NCBI RefSeq assembly: GCF_022410515.1
Contig: NZ_JACSDI010000015.1
Span: 1-64,000, forward strand
Source of the DNA: Shewanella cutis
GTDB taxonomy: Bacteria; Pseudomonadota; Gammaproteobacteria; Enterobacterales; Shewanellaceae
Direction of reading: 5' to 3'
DNA: 64,000 nt
In this document: positions 29,372 through 39,984 of the stretch, one piece after another
Layout: each line of letters starts with the position of its first letter
Numbering within the stretch: the first letter of the stretch is position 1
Program-made: the position numbers and the translations under genes
Notes under the pieces: generated by a model
What the model saw: only the letters and a program-made list of their open reading frames with translations
What the model was told of the DNA's origin: nothing
Databases searched by the model: none

Positions 29372-30535
29372 TTAGTCGTGGTGGAACAGATCTCGAGTGT
29401 AAACCTTATCGGCAACATCTTCGAGTTCACTGGCCATGCGATTTGTAACGATGACATCGCACATGGCTTTAAATTCATCCAAATTGCGGATAACGGTTGA
29501 TTTAAAGAATTCGCTTTCCTTAAGAACGGGTTCATAGACCACGACTTCAATCCCTTTAGCTTTAATGCGTTTCATCACGCCTTGCACCGCAGAGGCGCGG
29601 AAATTGTCCGACTCTGACTTCATGATCAATCGGTAAATCCCCACCCGCTTAGGCTGCTTACTGATAATGGCATCGGCAATAAAATCTTTACGAGTAGTGT
29701 TGGAATCGACAATGGCGCTGATCAGATTGTTAGGCACATCGTTATAGTTTGCGAGTAATTGCTTAGTATCCTTTGGCAGGCAATAACCACCATAACCAAA
29801 AGAAGGATTGTTGTAGTAATCACCAATGCGAGGATCGAGACATACACCCTCGATAATCTGACGAGTGTTGAGTCCTCGGCTCTCGGCATAGGTATCCAAC
29901 TCATTAAAATAGGCGACGCGCATCGCTAAAAAGGTGTTAGCAAATAACTTAATTGCCTCAGCTTCGGTGCTGTCGGTGAGCAAAATTGGGATATCTTGTT
30001 TAATAGCAGCATTAGCAAGAAGGGTCGCAAAGGTTTGGGCGCGAGCTGAACGTTCACCCACAATGATACGAGAGGGGTGAAGGTTATCGTAAAGAGCTTG
30101 GCCTTCGCGTAAAAACTCAGGTGAGAACAGAATGTTCTCGCTATTTAATCTGGTTCTCAAACTCGCAGTAAAGCCAACGGGTACTGTCGATTTAATAATA
30201 ATCGTCGTGTCGGGATTCAGGGCGAGGACTTCCTTGGCGACATTTTCGACCGATTGAGTATTAAAGTAGTTGGTTTGCGGATCATAGTCAGTCGGGGTGG
30301 CAATAATGACAAAATCGGCGTCTTTGACTGCGTTTTTGTCCATCGTGGCGCGCAGATTTAAGGCACTATTGCGTAGATATTCTTCAATCAGGTTGTCGGC
30401 GACTGTTGATTTTCGGTCATTGACTAATTTGACACGTTCAGGCATCAGATCAATAGCCGTCACTTGGTTTTGCTGCGCGAGTAACACCGCATTTGATAGG
30501 CCAACATAGCCCATTCCAACCACAACTATGTTCAT
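29372..30535 (-). CDS. ugd: UDP-glucose 6-dehydrogenase
   Basis: A 387-aa enzyme oxidising UDP-glucose twice with NAD+ to UDP-glucuronate. [18 protein letters not shown] at the N-terminus is the NAD loop, [10 protein letters not shown] is the substrate segment and [12 protein letters not shown] contains the catalytic Cys (about 250; Cys253 in E. coli). The ATG at 30535 gives the family start and length. An upstream in-frame ATG, with an AGG-like sequence before it, would add the residues MPNFIKS. Probably an operon with the epimerase. Confidence 0.94.
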   Translation of the reverse strand: MNIVVVGMGYVGLSNAVLLAQQNQVTAIDLMPERVKLVNDRKSTVADNLIEEYLRNSALNLRATMDKNAVKDADFVIIATPTDYDPQTNYFNTQSVENVAKEVLALNPDTTIIIKSTVPVGFTASLRTRLNSENILFSPEFLREGQALYDNLHPSRIIVGERSARAQTFATLLANAAIKQDIPILLTDSTEAEAIKLFANTFLAMRVAYFNELDTYAESRGLNTRQIIEGVCLDPRIGDYYNNPSFGYGGYCLPKDTKQLLANYNDVPNNLISAIVDSNTTRKDFIADAIISKQPKRVGIYRLIMKSESDNFRASAVQGVMKRIKAKGIEVVVYEPVLKESEFFKSTVIRNLDEFKAMCDVIVTNRMASELEDVADKVYTRDLFHHD

Positions 30536-30769
30536 AGATTTAATAAAGTTTGGCATGTAGTTCTCTAACCTAGCATTTTCTGCGGCGATAAAATATGTCA
30601 TTTCAATGAAATCCACAGTTCCAAATTAAGCACTCTTTTCTCGCATTTTACGCCTATACAATACTGGACTTGCATTCGGTTTAAGTCATAACACCCTATC
30701 AATATAGATTTTTATTTTGCAACAATCCTATGTTACCGTATTTATGGTCATAAACGCTGGAGTATTAAT

Positions 30770-31501
30770 GTGATTTCAGTTGTCATCCCCGCAAAAGACG
30801 AGGTGGGCAATATTGGCCCATTAATGAAAGAGATATGCCAAGCCCTGCAAGGTGTGACAGAGTTTGAAATTCTGGTCGTCGATGACGGTAGCCAAGATGA
30901 CACCTTTGGTGAAGTCATACATACCGCTGAGGTGATGCAGTGCAATGCAAAAGCCATTCGTCACGAGCGCAGTACTGGCCAAAGCACTGCGATATCTACA
31001 GGTGTTTTACATGCACGCGCTCAATATATCGTGACGTTAGATGCCGATGGGCAAAATGATCCCGCGGATATTCCCGCCATGTTGGCCCAATTGCCGCAGA
31101 TCCATGCTGAACATTTTTGTATTGCTGGTTACCGTAAAAATCGCAAGGACACAGCATGGAAGCGATTCCAATCACGCCTTGCCAATAAAGTTCGCGATGC
31201 GCTGTTGCATGATGGCGTGCCCGATACCGGCTGTGGCTTAAAACTCTTCCCCCGTGAAACCTTCCTTCGTATGCCTTACTTCGACCATATGCACAGATAT
31301 ATCCCAGCATTAGTGCGCCGAATGGGGGGAGAAGTATTTATTGCTGTGGTAAATCATAGGGATCGCCAAGTTGGGGTGTCTAAATATACCGCTTGGAATC
31401 GGGTCTGGGTCGGCATTGTCGACATCATGGGCGTAATCTGGCTTGGGCGCAGGGCGAAAATCGCTAAGGTCGCCCGCAGCGAAACCCGCTGGCACGATTA
31501 A
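30770..31501 (+). CDS. Family 2 glycosyltransferase (polyprenyl-phosphate sugar synthase-like)
   Basis: A 243-aa GT-A enzyme like dolichol-phosphate mannose synthase or ArnC. SVVIPAKDEVGNIGPL, VVDDGSQDDTF and TLDADGQNDPADIP are the canonical motifs, the last holding the metal-binding Asp-x-Asp. It ends soluble, lacking the usual C-terminal membrane helices of ArnC. The start is GTG with TGGAG 8 bases upstream. It begins a three-gene set with a TVP38-like and an ArnT-like protein, so it probably charges undecaprenyl phosphate with a sugar used by the latter. Confidence 0.85.
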   Translation: MISVVIPAKDEVGNIGPLMKEICQALQGVTEFEILVVDDGSQDDTFGEVIHTAEVMQCNAKAIRHERSTGQSTAISTGVLHARAQYIVTLDADGQNDPADIPAMLAQLPQIHAEHFCIAGYRKNRKDTAWKRFQSRLANKVRDALLHDGVPDTGCGLKLFPRETFLRMPYFDHMHRYIPALVRRMGGEVFIAVVNHRDRQVGVSKYTAWNRVWVGIVDIMGVIWLGRRAKIAKVARSETRWHD

Positions 31502-31502
31502 G

Positions 31503-32162
31503 ATGAAGCGACTCTATAAGGCGATGTTTATCGTCTTTATTCTGCTGGTGTTAATGTTTGCATCCCAGCAAGGGCTGTTCGAGCATGTGACCGATAGCAA
31601 TTGGGTGGCGCACTTTATTAAAGCAGAAGGAAACTATGCACTAATGGCTTTGCTGGCAGTGGGCGCGCTATTTACTGCTGTAGGTGGGCCAAGGCAAGTG
31701 ATCGCCTTTGTGTTTGGTTTTGCTTTAGGTGGTATTTATGGTGGTCTCTTCTCAACGTTGGCGGCTTTGCTTGGCTGTGTGCTGGCGTTTTATACCGCGA
31801 GATTAACCATTCGAAGCAGTCTGCAACGACGTTTTGGCCATCGTTTACAAAAATTTGAGGCGCTGATCATTCACCGGACTTGGTTAAAAGTCTTAATGAT
31901 CCGTCTGTTGCCCGTAGGTAGTAATCTGCTGACAAACCTGTTTGCGGGCGCGACCCATATTTCCCCTGGGGGATTTTTATTTGGCAGCATGCTCGGTTAT
32001 TTACCGCAGATGCTGATTTTTAGTTTTGCGGGCGCGGGTATCGGCTTGTCTGATCATAATCAACTGGGGATCAGTATCGGGCTGTTTATTGTCTCTAGTC
32101 TTATCGGCGCTTACCTGTACCGTTCGAGCCTGCGTAAGCAGGTGGATGAATTGGAACACTAA
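31503..32162 (+). CDS. TVP38/TMEM64 family membrane protein
   Basis: A 219-aa inner-membrane protein with about six hydrophobic segments and the conserved loop GGPRQVIAFVFGFALGG (about 63-79), typical of the TVP38/TMEM64 (VTT domain) family. Members related to DedA have been implicated in recycling or flipping of lipid carriers. The ATG at 31503 lies one base after the upstream stop codon; an extension to 31443 is out of keeping with the family. Placed between a lipid-sugar synthase-like and an ArnT-like enzyme, a lipid-carrier role is plausible but inferred. Confidence 0.82.
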   Translation: MKRLYKAMFIVFILLVLMFASQQGLFEHVTDSNWVAHFIKAEGNYALMALLAVGALFTAVGGPRQVIAFVFGFALGGIYGGLFSTLAALLGCVLAFYTARLTIRSSLQRRFGHRLQKFEALIIHRTWLKVLMIRLLPVGSNLLTNLFAGATHISPGGFLFGSMLGYLPQMLIFSFAGAGIGLSDHNQLGISIGLFIVSSLIGAYLYRSSLRKQVDELEH

Positions 32163-32175
32163 ATAGGGATTAGGA

Positions 32176-33900
32176 ATGGATGCATTAAATCGTCGTTTCA
32201 ATAGCGAAGATTATTACCAAGTTCTCTGGCCGCTGCTGTTGATGAGTTTGCTTATCTTGCTCGTTGGCATCGGTTTTCGCTCCCCTTGGCCCGCCGATGA
32301 GCCGAGGTTTGTGGAGGTCGCACGGGAAATGGTCGCCTCGGGCCAATGGTTATTCCCAACCCGAGGAGGGGAATATTATCCCGATAAGCCGCCTGTGTTT
32401 ATGTGGGCCATTGCCCTGTTTTATCAACTCACGGGGTCGTTAAAACTCTCCTTCTTACTCCCCAATGCTCTTTGTGGCTTGCTAACCGTTTTCTTAGTTT
32501 ATGATCTCGGCGCTAGGCTGTGGAATGTGCGGATTGGGCGCAATGCCGCCTTATTGCTCCTTATCGTGCCGCAATTTTTAATGCAGGCGAAAAATGCCCA
32601 GATAGATGCCATGGTGACGTGTTGGATAACCGTGGGATGTTACGGATTAATCAGACATTTTATGCTTGGGCCTAAGTGGCATTGGTATTTTATTGGCTGG
32701 GCATTTATGGGGCTTGGGGTGATCACTAAGGGGGTTGGTTTCTTGCCCTTGTTGTTGCTCATTCCGATAGGGATTTACGCCTTCAAAGATAAGACCCGTT
32801 TTGAGGGGCGCTTAACTTGGCTTTGCCTCGCGGGGCCTTTGGCCATGCTCGCCGTGATTGCCTGTTGGTTAGTGCCAATGGTGCTCACGGTTCAAGCCCA
32901 TGGCACTCCCGAGATGGTCGCCTATCAAAATAACATTTTGTTTAAGCAGACGGGCGAGCGTTACGTCAATGCTTGGCATCATATTAAACCTTGGTATTTC
33001 TTCGTGCTGAGCGTGATCCCTTGGATGTGGTTTCCTATTACTTTGCTGGTAATCGCCTATTGGAAACTGTGGGTGCAAAAGGTGAAAGCCGATCCCACCA
33101 TTGCGATTCTGCTGATTTGGGTCGGGCTAGTGGTACTGTTTTTCAGCATAAGTCCGGGCAAGCGCAACGTGTATATTCTGCCCGCATTACCTATGCTGGC
33201 CCTTGCAGCATCGGCGGTATTAACGGGCGCATCACCCAAGGTATGGTTTGAAAAACTAGTTAGCGGCGTGCTCTGGTTCTTAGGCGCACTCGTGTTCGTC
33301 GCAGGAGTGCTGGCATTTATTCATCATCCTGCGTTGGTTAAAGCACTTAAGGACTATACCGACGATCTTACGGCTATTGGTTACCTGTTTATGCTGCTTG
33401 GCTTGCTCTGGTGTGCGCTGCTATGGCTGGCGCGCAGTCAGTTTGCCTTGGTGAAGGTAGGGCTAGTTTCAGCCTTGGGCTGGGTATTGGTGAGCACTTG
33501 GGGATATTCATTGCTCGATGAAATGCGTACACCCAAAAGCCTAATGCTGCACACCGCGGAGGTGATTGGTGAGGATGCCGAACTTGGGTTAGTGAACTTT
33601 AAAGAGCAATTTATCCTGTTCTCCCCCATGAGTGTGACCCACTTTAGTTATCTCGCGCCAGTAGAAGAGCAAGAGCGCAACGCCTGGCAATGGATGCAGG
33701 AGAACAAACAGCGTTATGTGTTAGTACCGAGCGGCGCAGAGCTAAGTTGTTTCGATATCAAAGGCGGCAACAGCATGGGGATTGCCCACCGTGACGAATG
33801 GATTTTGTTATCCGCTGCAGAACTTAAGCCACAGTGCCAAGCGCCAAAGCGTGAGTACCGTTACTTTACCGACCACCCTGGGCGTTGGTTAAAAGAATAA
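32176..33900 (+). CDS. ArnT-like polyprenyl-phosphate glycosyltransferase
   Basis: A 574-aa integral membrane transferase of the PMT/ArnT superfamily (GT-C). The first periplasmic loop contains WPADEPRFVEVAREMVASGQ, with the acidic D-E-P-R motif that binds the lipid-sugar donor, followed by FPTRGGEYYPDKPPVFMW. About twelve membrane segments and a soluble C-terminal domain follow. It probably moves a sugar from undecaprenyl phosphate to an envelope acceptor such as lipid A. The aminoarabinose-specific arn genes are absent, so the sugar is not known. Confidence 0.85.
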   Translation: MDALNRRFNSEDYYQVLWPLLLMSLLILLVGIGFRSPWPADEPRFVEVAREMVASGQWLFPTRGGEYYPDKPPVFMWAIALFYQLTGSLKLSFLLPNALCGLLTVFLVYDLGARLWNVRIGRNAALLLLIVPQFLMQAKNAQIDAMVTCWITVGCYGLIRHFMLGPKWHWYFIGWAFMGLGVITKGVGFLPLLLLIPIGIYAFKDKTRFEGRLTWLCLAGPLAMLAVIACWLVPMVLTVQAHGTPEMVAYQNNILFKQTGERYVNAWHHIKPWYFFVLSVIPWMWFPITLLVIAYWKLWVQKVKADPTIAILLIWVGLVVLFFSISPGKRNVYILPALPMLALAASAVLTGASPKVWFEKLVSGVLWFLGALVFVAGVLAFIHHPALVKALKDYTDDLTAIGYLFMLLGLLWCALLWLARSQFALVKVGLVSALGWVLVSTWGYSLLDEMRTPKSLMLHTAEVIGEDAELGLVNFKEQFILFSPMSVTHFSYLAPVEEQERNAWQWMQENKQRYVLVPSGAELSCFDIKGGNSMGIAHRDEWILLSAAELKPQCQAPKREYRYFTDHPGRWLKE

Positions 33901-34149
33901 AAAGCAAATGCCCGCTATCGCGAGTAGCCTTGTTATTTTAATAACTTAACAGGGTGATTGAGCACAGCTCCGAGATAGCGGTATTTTAGCTGTACTAGCT
34001 CCATACACTTCAGACGGAGCGCGCCAGCTCCCAGCTAGTCCATATAGGATTAAAAACACTGCATTGATGCAGGATTTTAAGTCAATATAACACGGGCGTG
34101 GGAGCCTGTGTGGCTCCCAAAGGGCGGCTGATGTTTACTGCATGGCAAC

Positions 34150-34225
34150 GCGCTTTATACTGCGTTCAAGGCTTTTGACAGAGCACCACGATACCTTCAT
34201 CAAGCCTTCACCTTGTATAAAGCGC
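34150..34225. repeat. Nested inverted repeat
   Basis: GCGCTTTATAC (34150-34160) pairs with GTATAAAGCGC (34215-34225). Inside, AAGGCTT pairs with AAGCCTT, giving a stem-loop of about 76 bases. There is no T-run. It could be an integration or structured repeat unit; no family recognised. Confidence 0.5.
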
Positions 34226-34256
34226 ATTAAACTTCCGCTAAATGAACAGATATTTA

Positions 34257-34530
34257 GGGCGTGTGACGTTTCAGGGTTATTTTTGCAGCAGTTTGGCTGG
34301 CTTTTATGCAAGGCAAAGTCCGTGCTGTGTAGTTATTCTACATAAACGGACGATAACGCGGCAGAAAAGCCAGCCAAATGCTGCCCAAAGGAGTCGCCTG
34401 GCAAGCCCTTGCGCTTACTTTCTGTCATAAGAGTCGCTCGTCATTTGAGTAAACTACACATCATTCCTCGTTTCGCGAGCACGTGCTTGCCAGAACGAAC
34501 AAAATCTAATCTCGAGACGTCAACACGCCC
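34257..34530. mobile_element. MITE-like element, copy 2
   Basis: A 274-bp copy of the element at 6047-6170, with the same ends (GGGCGTGTGACGT and GACGTCAACACGCCC) and TA on both flanks. The first 110 bases match copy 1 closely. About 150 further bases follow in this copy before the right end. No transposase frame is present. Confidence 0.75.
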
Positions 34531-34802
34531 TAATACGATTGGTATTATTCCCACTATCTGACATTGTCTTAACACACTGGTTAGCAAACCTAGTGCAAGT
34601 CTTCAATGAGGCCTCCCCGACGACGCAGGCTGTGATGATTACCACTCCTTTGGGGAAAGTATAAGAATTAACCGCAGGCTAAGTTGACCCAAGGCAAGAT
34701 GCTAGCTACAGAGTCTCACTATGGAAATATCGGCCACAAAGGTATTAATAAGGTTCGCCCTTAAAACTCAACGATAACAAGCACTACCTTGGTTTGCTCA
34801 GA

Positions 34803-34886
34803 CATAAAAAATCAGCCGCAACATAGGTTGCGGCTGATGAGGCTACTGCAAGATGGGTCAAATAAACTAAACAATCGGTATTAAGC
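34803..34886 (-). repeat. Repeated 3' untranslated element (copy 2)
   Basis: This resembles the stretch behind cytochrome c4 (6397-6478): the same terminator stem, then GCAAGA and AAATAAACTAAAC. It lies at the 3' end of the RND pump gene. Confidence 0.5.
34806..34837 (-). terminator. RND operon terminator
   Basis: The perfect 11-bp stem TCAGCCGCAAC / GTTGCGGCTGA with an ATAG loop is followed on the minus strand by six T residues. It is 82 bases after the pump gene's stop codon. Confidence 0.85.
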
Positions 34887-34918
34887 CAATACAGGATGTT
34901 GATCTAATCAACCCGAGC

Positions 34919-37900
34919 TTAATCCGTCGATGTAGGCATTTTCTCTTTTGCTTTTCGCTCTCGTTTACTGAAGATCCGCTCAACAATGACGAAGAACAGT
35001 GGCACGAAGAAGATACCTAAGAAAGTCGAACTCATCATACCGCCGAGTACACCGGTACCAATGGCGTTCTGACTGCCCGACCCCACACCTGTACTAATGG
35101 CTAGCGGTACAACGCCTAAACCGAATGCAAGCGATGTCATTAAAATCGGACGTAAACGCACTCGAACCGCATGTAACGTCGCCTCAACCAGACCCGCCCC
35201 CTTATCGTAGAATTCTTTTGCGAATTCCACAATCAAGATGGCGTTCTTGGTTGCCAAACCAACCGTTGTTAACAGACCCACTTGGAAGAACACATCGTTA
35301 GGCAAGCCACGGCCATTCATCGCCAATAGGGCACCGATAATACCCAATGGAACGACAAGGATAACCGCAAACGGTACTGACCAGCTTTCATACAAGGCTG
35401 CCAAGACCAGGAATACCACCAAAATCGACAACGCATACAAGGCTGGTGCTTGGTTACCCGATAAACGTTCCTCGTAGGATAAGCCGTTCCACTCGATACC
35501 AAAGCCAGGAGGTAACTGCTTAACTAAGTCCTCCATGATAGTCATAGCAGCACCCGTACTAAAGCCAGGTGCAGTTGCGCCTTGAATATTCACCGCTGGT
35601 AAACCGTTAAAACGCTCTAGACGCGGTGAGCCGTATTCCCAAGAACCTGTTGCAAAGGCCGAAAATGGCACCATGTCACCCTTGTTGTTACGCACGTACC
35701 AAGTGTTAAGGTCTTCAGGCTGCATACGGTATTGGGCATCACCTTGCACAAATACCTTTTTCACACGCCCGCGGTCGATAAAGTCGTTAACATAGGAACC
35801 ACCCCAAGCAGTTGCCAACACACTGTTAACGTTAGCAATATCGATGCCTAATGCACTCAGCTTGGCATGGTCAATATGTAATTGATAGATTGGCGCATCT
35901 TCTTGACCATTAGGGCGAACACCCATTAGGTTTGGATTCTGAGCCGCCATACCCAGCAATTGGTTACGAGCCGCAATTAACTTATCGTGGCCTTGACCGT
36001 TCTTATCTTGCAGATACATGTCAAAACCATTCGCCGTACCCAGCTCAATAACCGCAGGTGGTACGAAGGCAAATACGAAGGCGTCTTTAATTTGACTAAA
36101 GGCTCCCATAGCGCGACCCGCAATAGACTGCACATCCATACCAGGTGCTTCACGCTCTGACCAATCCTTCAAACCAACGAAGGCAATACCCATGTTTTGG
36201 CCTTGACCAGCAAAACTAAAGCCTGCCACACTGAATACCGATTTAACGCCCTCTTCAGCCATGAAGTGATCTGATACCTTCTCCAACACTTTGAGGGTGC
36301 TTTCTTGTGTCGAGTTTGTTGGCAAAATCGCCTGCGAAAACAAGATACCTTGGTCTTCATCGGGTAAGAATGCAGTTGGCATACGCATGAAGATCCAACC
36401 AACAGCGACCACTAAAGCCACATAAATCATCATGACTCTAAAGCCACGCTTCACAATACCCGCCACACTGGATTCGTAACGGTTAGTTAAACGATCAAAG
36501 TTACGGTTAAACCAACCGAAGAAGCCGGTTTCAATATGGCCATGCCCCTTCTGCACTGGCTTTAACATGGTGGCACAAAGTGCCGGTGTTAAAATCAATG
36601 CCACTAATACCGACAATGCCATCGCTGACACGATAGTGATCGAGAACTGACGGTAAATCACCCCAGTAGAGCCCGACATAAATGCCATTGGCACGAATAC
36701 CGCTGATAACGTTAAACCAATACCGACTAGGGCACCCGTGATTTGATCCATCGATTTGCGGGTCGCCTCAAGTGGGCTCAATCCTTCTTCCGACATCACC
36801 CGCTCAACGTTTTCAACCACCACAATAGCGTCGTCCACCAACAGACCAATCGCCAGCACCATAGCAAACATGGTGAGAGTGTTGATAGAGAAGCCCGTGG
36901 CCGACAAAATCGCAAACGTTCCCAGCAAGACCACAGGTACCGCAATCGTCGGAATTAAAGTCGCACGGAAGTTTTGCAGGAAGAGGTACATGATGACAAA
37001 CACCAGCACAATCGCTTCGAGCAGGGTGTGTACCACGCCTTCAATCGATTTATCAACGAATGGCGTAGTATCGTAGGGATAGACCACATCTAACCCTTGC
37101 GGGAAGAAAGGTCGCAACTCTTCAACTTTGGCTCTAACCGCTTCCGCGGTATCCAAGGCGTTTGCGCCTGTTGCCAGTTTAATCGCTAAACCAGAGGCTG
37201 GTTGGCCATTGTATAGTGAGACAACGGCGTAACTCTCAGAACCTAACTCTACACGTGCCACATCACCGAGGAACACATTCGCACCCGAAGTATCTGACTT
37301 CAGTATAATTTTGCGAAATTCTTCAGGGGTTTGCAGACGGCTTTGCGCCGAAACAGTCGCGTTAAGTTCTTGTCCTTGAATTGACGGCGTGCCGCCCAAC
37401 TGACCCGCCGACACCTGCGCGTTTTGAGCACGAATCGCCGAGAGCACCTCTAAACTGGTCAAGTTATATTGGGTCAGTTTTAAAGGATCTAGCCATATGC
37501 GCATCGCATATTGGGCACCAAACAGCTGAATTTCACCCACGCCTGGTACACGGCTCATGGGATCTTGTACGTTTGCACCCACGTAGTCGGCGATGTCGCC
37601 TTTATCCAAGGAACCGTCAGTCGATACGAAAGCTAGCACCATCAAGAAGCCAGAACTGGATTTGTTAACGTTAACCCCTTGAGCCTGTACCTCTTGTGGT
37701 AAAAGCGTCATCGCCCCTTGCAACTTGTTCTGAACCTGTACCTGAGCAATATCAGGATCAGCCTCAGCGTTAAAGGTTAAGGTAATCGATGCGTTACCAA
37801 AGCTATCGCTGGTTGAGGCGATATAACGTAGGTGATCGATACCCTTCATGCGTTGCTCAATCACCTGAGTCACAGAGTCTTCAACAATCTTGGCCGATGC

Positions 37901-38053
37901 ACCTGGGTAGTTAGCACTGATCACCACTGTTGGAGGTGCAATACTTGGATATTGAGAAACGGGCAGGGAGCGAATTGAGAGCACCCCCGCCAACATAATA
38001 ATTAAGGCGATCACCCACGCAAAGATGGGACGATCAATAAAAAAACGTGCCAT
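34919..38053 (-). CDS. RND multidrug efflux pump, inner-membrane subunit (AcrB-like)
   Basis: A 1044-aa HAE-1 family proton-driven drug exporter. [20 protein letters not shown] starts the protein, as in Acr[19 protein letters not shown] in the fourth membrane helix carries the paired Asp residues of proton relay (Asp407/408 in AcrB). Two sets of membrane helices flank two large periplasmic loops, and length matches AcrB (1049). It is second in the operon, 9 bases after the membrane fusion protein. No outer-membrane TolC-like gene or local repressor is adjacent, so it probably uses a shared channel. Confidence 0.94.
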   Translation of the reverse strand: MARFFIDRPIFAWVIALIIMLAGVLSIRSLPVSQYPSIAPPTVVISANYPGASAKIVEDSVTQVIEQRMKGIDHLRYIASTSDSFGNASITLTFNAEADPDIAQVQVQNKLQGAMTLLPQEVQAQGVNVNKSSSGFLMVLAFVSTDGSLDKGDIADYVGANVQDPMSRVPGVGEIQLFGAQYAMRIWLDPLKLTQYNLTSLEVLSAIRAQNAQVSAGQLGGTPSIQGQELNATVSAQSRLQTPEEFRKIILKSDTSGANVFLGDVARVELGSESYAVVSLYNGQPASGLAIKLATGANALDTAEAVRAKVEELRPFFPQGLDVVYPYDTTPFVDKSIEGVVHTLLEAIVLVFVIMYLFLQNFRATLIPTIAVPVVLLGTFAILSATGFSINTLTMFAMVLAIGLLVDDAIVVVENVERVMSEEGLSPLEATRKSMDQITGALVGIGLTLSAVFVPMAFMSGSTGVIYRQFSITIVSAMALSVLVALILTPALCATMLKPVQKGHGHIETGFFGWFNRNFDRLTNRYESSVAGIVKRGFRVMMIYVALVVAVGWIFMRMPTAFLPDEDQGILFSQAILPTNSTQESTLKVLEKVSDHFMAEEGVKSVFSVAGFSFAGQGQNMGIAFVGLKDWSEREAPGMDVQSIAGRAMGAFSQIKDAFVFAFVPPAVIELGTANGFDMYLQDKNGQGHDKLIAARNQLLGMAAQNPNLMGVRPNGQEDAPIYQLHIDHAKLSALGIDIANVNSVLATAWGGSYVNDFIDRGRVKKVFVQGDAQYRMQPEDLNTWYVRNNKGDMVPFSAFATGSWEYGSPRLERFNGLPAVNIQGATAPGFSTGAAMTIMEDLVKQLPPGFGIEWNGLSYEERLSGNQAPALYALSILVVFLVLAALYESWSVPFAVILVVPLGIIGALLAMNGRGLPNDVFFQVGLLTTVGLATKNAILIVEFAKEFYDKGAGLVEATLHAVRVRLRPILMTSLAFGLGVVPLAISTGVGSGSQNAIGTGVLGGMMSSTFLGIFFVPLFFVIVERIFSKRERKAKEKMPTSTD

Positions 38054-38062
38054 AGCTATGCC

Positions 38063-39211
38063 CTATTGTGCTTGGGTTGCTGAAATAACTTTGGGAGTGA
38101 CTGGCGCACCTGGGCGGATTTTTTGCAATCCTTCCACAATAACCTGATCACCGACGGCAAGACCTGATGTCACACGCCACTGATGATTAATCACCTCAGC
38201 AGTAGTCACAATTTTGGCTTCGACTTGACCTTGCGTATTGACCACCATAGCCACAGCCTCTCCCTTAGCGTTACGGGTAATCGCTTTTTGTGGTACGAGA
38301 ATGGCCTGTGGATCTGTACCCGCATTCAACATAGCGCGAACATACATGCCGGGTAACAAAATCCCGTCAGGGTTGGGGAATTCAGCACGCAGAATGACTG
38401 AACCAGTATTTTGATCCACACTCACTTCAGCAAATTGCAGCTTACCGGTATGGCCGTAGACAGTGCCATCTTCCAGAACGAGCTGCACATCAGCATTATC
38501 AGCCGCTAACAATTTACCCTGCTTTAATTTCGCTTTTAGGCGCAGTAATTGCGCACTTGATTGCGCAATATCTACATTGATAGGGTCAAGTTGCTGAATC
38601 GTCGCCAAGGTTTGACTTTGGTTTGCCGTCACCAGCGCCCCTGCTGTCACACTAGACTTACCGATACGGCCTGAAATAGGGGCCAAGACTTCGGTGTATT
38701 CAAGATTGATTTTTGCCGTATTGATCGCCGCTTCTGCAACCGTGACGCTCGCCAACGCTTCTTTATAAGCGGCTTCAGCTTCATCAAAATCTTGTTTACT
38801 GATGGCGTTAGTTTTCACCAATTGCTGATAGCGAGCGGCCTTTGCCTTAGCCGAAGCTAGACTTGCGTTTGCGCGTGCTAGGTCAGCGTTTGCGCTCACC
38901 AATGCGGCTTTATAGGTAGAAGAATCAATTTGATAGAGAGATTCACCCTGCTTAACATTGCCACCCTCAACAAAGCTGCGTTTAGTGATAATGCCATTTA
39001 CCTGAGGACGAACTTCGGCCTCAAGGAATGCCTTGCTACGGCCTGGTAATTCGACTTGGATAACCTGTGGCTTAGCTTCCACTTTGATTACCCCAACCTC
39101 CATGCTCTGCGGCCCTGCACCGCCATGAGCGGCTTTATCCTCTTGAGGGCTACAAGCTGCCATCCACAACGCCACGCTGATTACTGAGGCAAGTTTAATT
39201 GTCTGCCGCAT
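38063..39211 (-). CDS. RND efflux membrane fusion protein (AcrA-like)
   Basis: A 382-aa periplasmic adaptor lipoprotein. The signal peptide ends in a lipobox-like LWMAAC with the lipidated Cys at 20. The lipoyl/hairpin/beta-barrel order is normal: VEVRPQVNGIITKRSFVEGG-like EAEVRPQVNGIITKRSF, a long coiled-coil hairpin rich in Ala, then APISGRIGKSSVTAGALV. The ATG at 39211 has a perfect AAAGGAG 5 bases upstream; the frame is open to 39247. It begins the operon and connects the pump to an outer-membrane channel. Confidence 0.94.
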   Translation of the reverse strand: MRQTIKLASVISVALWMAACSPQEDKAAHGGAGPQSMEVGVIKVEAKPQVIQVELPGRSKAFLEAEVRPQVNGIITKRSFVEGGNVKQGESLYQIDSSTYKAALVSANADLARANASLASAKAKAARYQQLVKTNAISKQDFDEAEAAYKEALASVTVAEAAINTAKINLEYTEVLAPISGRIGKSSVTAGALVTANQSQTLATIQQLDPINVDIAQSSAQLLRLKAKLKQGKLLAADNADVQLVLEDGTVYGHTGKLQFAEVSVDQNTGSVILRAEFPNPDGILLPGMYVRAMLNAGTDPQAILVPQKAITRNAKGEAVAMVVNTQGQVEAKIVTTAEVINHQWRVTSGLAVGDQVIVEGLQKIRPGAPVTPKVISATQAQ

Positions 39212-39984
39212 GAGAACTCCTTTAAATTTTAACGCCACCGTGTTCACACAACATGGGTGATTGCACGGCCATAATTATAACTAAAATTAAAGCTATTACT
39301 TATCGTATACCCTATAAGGATCAACAAGAAAGATAAACAAACAAAAGTGTAAACTAATGAAAATATTCACACCTTTATCAATACCTTATTAGTGGAATTG
39401 TTATCCTATTTAAAAACTATGTTAACAGTAGATAAGATTGTTAGCGTTATACAATACAAACCCCTTATTCAGCCTACTCTATATCTAAAATGTTGCAAAC
39501 ATGTTTGATGACACAAATGTTTATCATCTCATCATGAGTAAACGTTCAATTGATAAAGCTAGAGCGTATTGGCATAGGTACTTATCTATATGATTTGCAG
39601 CATATGTAATCCTCACCCTGTAGGGTAAACCATGGTGATTGGCCACATTTTGCCATCCGAATCCATATAATTTTTATGTAAACCCTTGTTACACAAACAA
39701 GTCTAGTAAATGGATAGATATTCAAGCACTTGGACGCGACATTTTATGACCAAGTGTTGTTTAGGGCAAATCGGATATTACATTTTGCACTTCGTTTAAT
39801 GAAACTCTGCTTCCCAAAAAACGCATTTTTAAAATTACGCTTCCTTGATTCGATTATTTCTCTGCTTATTCATATTCATTCATATCTTTTCGTTATTGGT
39901 TCATCCCAAGCAACACGGCCATTAACAACTTATTTTTACGATAAACATGCGCTAACCATTCCAAACTCCTTTGAGATGATGATT
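39212..39984. other. Divergent intergenic region, RND operon / TorF-like gene
   Basis: About 770 AT-rich bases. The left part must hold the RND promoter. An in-frame upstream extension of the next gene reaches 39730 but has no family sequence. No operator or RNA was recognised with confidence. Confidence 0.45.

Larger units (their letters stand above)
33901..34918. other. One-kilobase gene-free region rich in inverted repeats
   Basis: No protein gene is seen. From left to right it holds an imperfect hairpin with CCGCTATC (33912-33919) and GATAGCGG (33974-33981), a perfect hairpin TGGGAGCC-TGTGT-GGCTCCCA (34099-34119), a long nested inverted repeat (34150-34225), a MITE-like element (34257-34530) and the RND-operon terminator (34806-34837). 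It looks like an accumulation site for small mobile and structured repeats. Confidence 0.6.

Noticed and set aside
37381-37668. Plus-strand frame opposite the RND pump gene
   Set aside because: A shadow of the pump gene's codons with no ribosome site or family match; the same holds for the other long opposite-strand frames in polA, prlC and the efflux genes.
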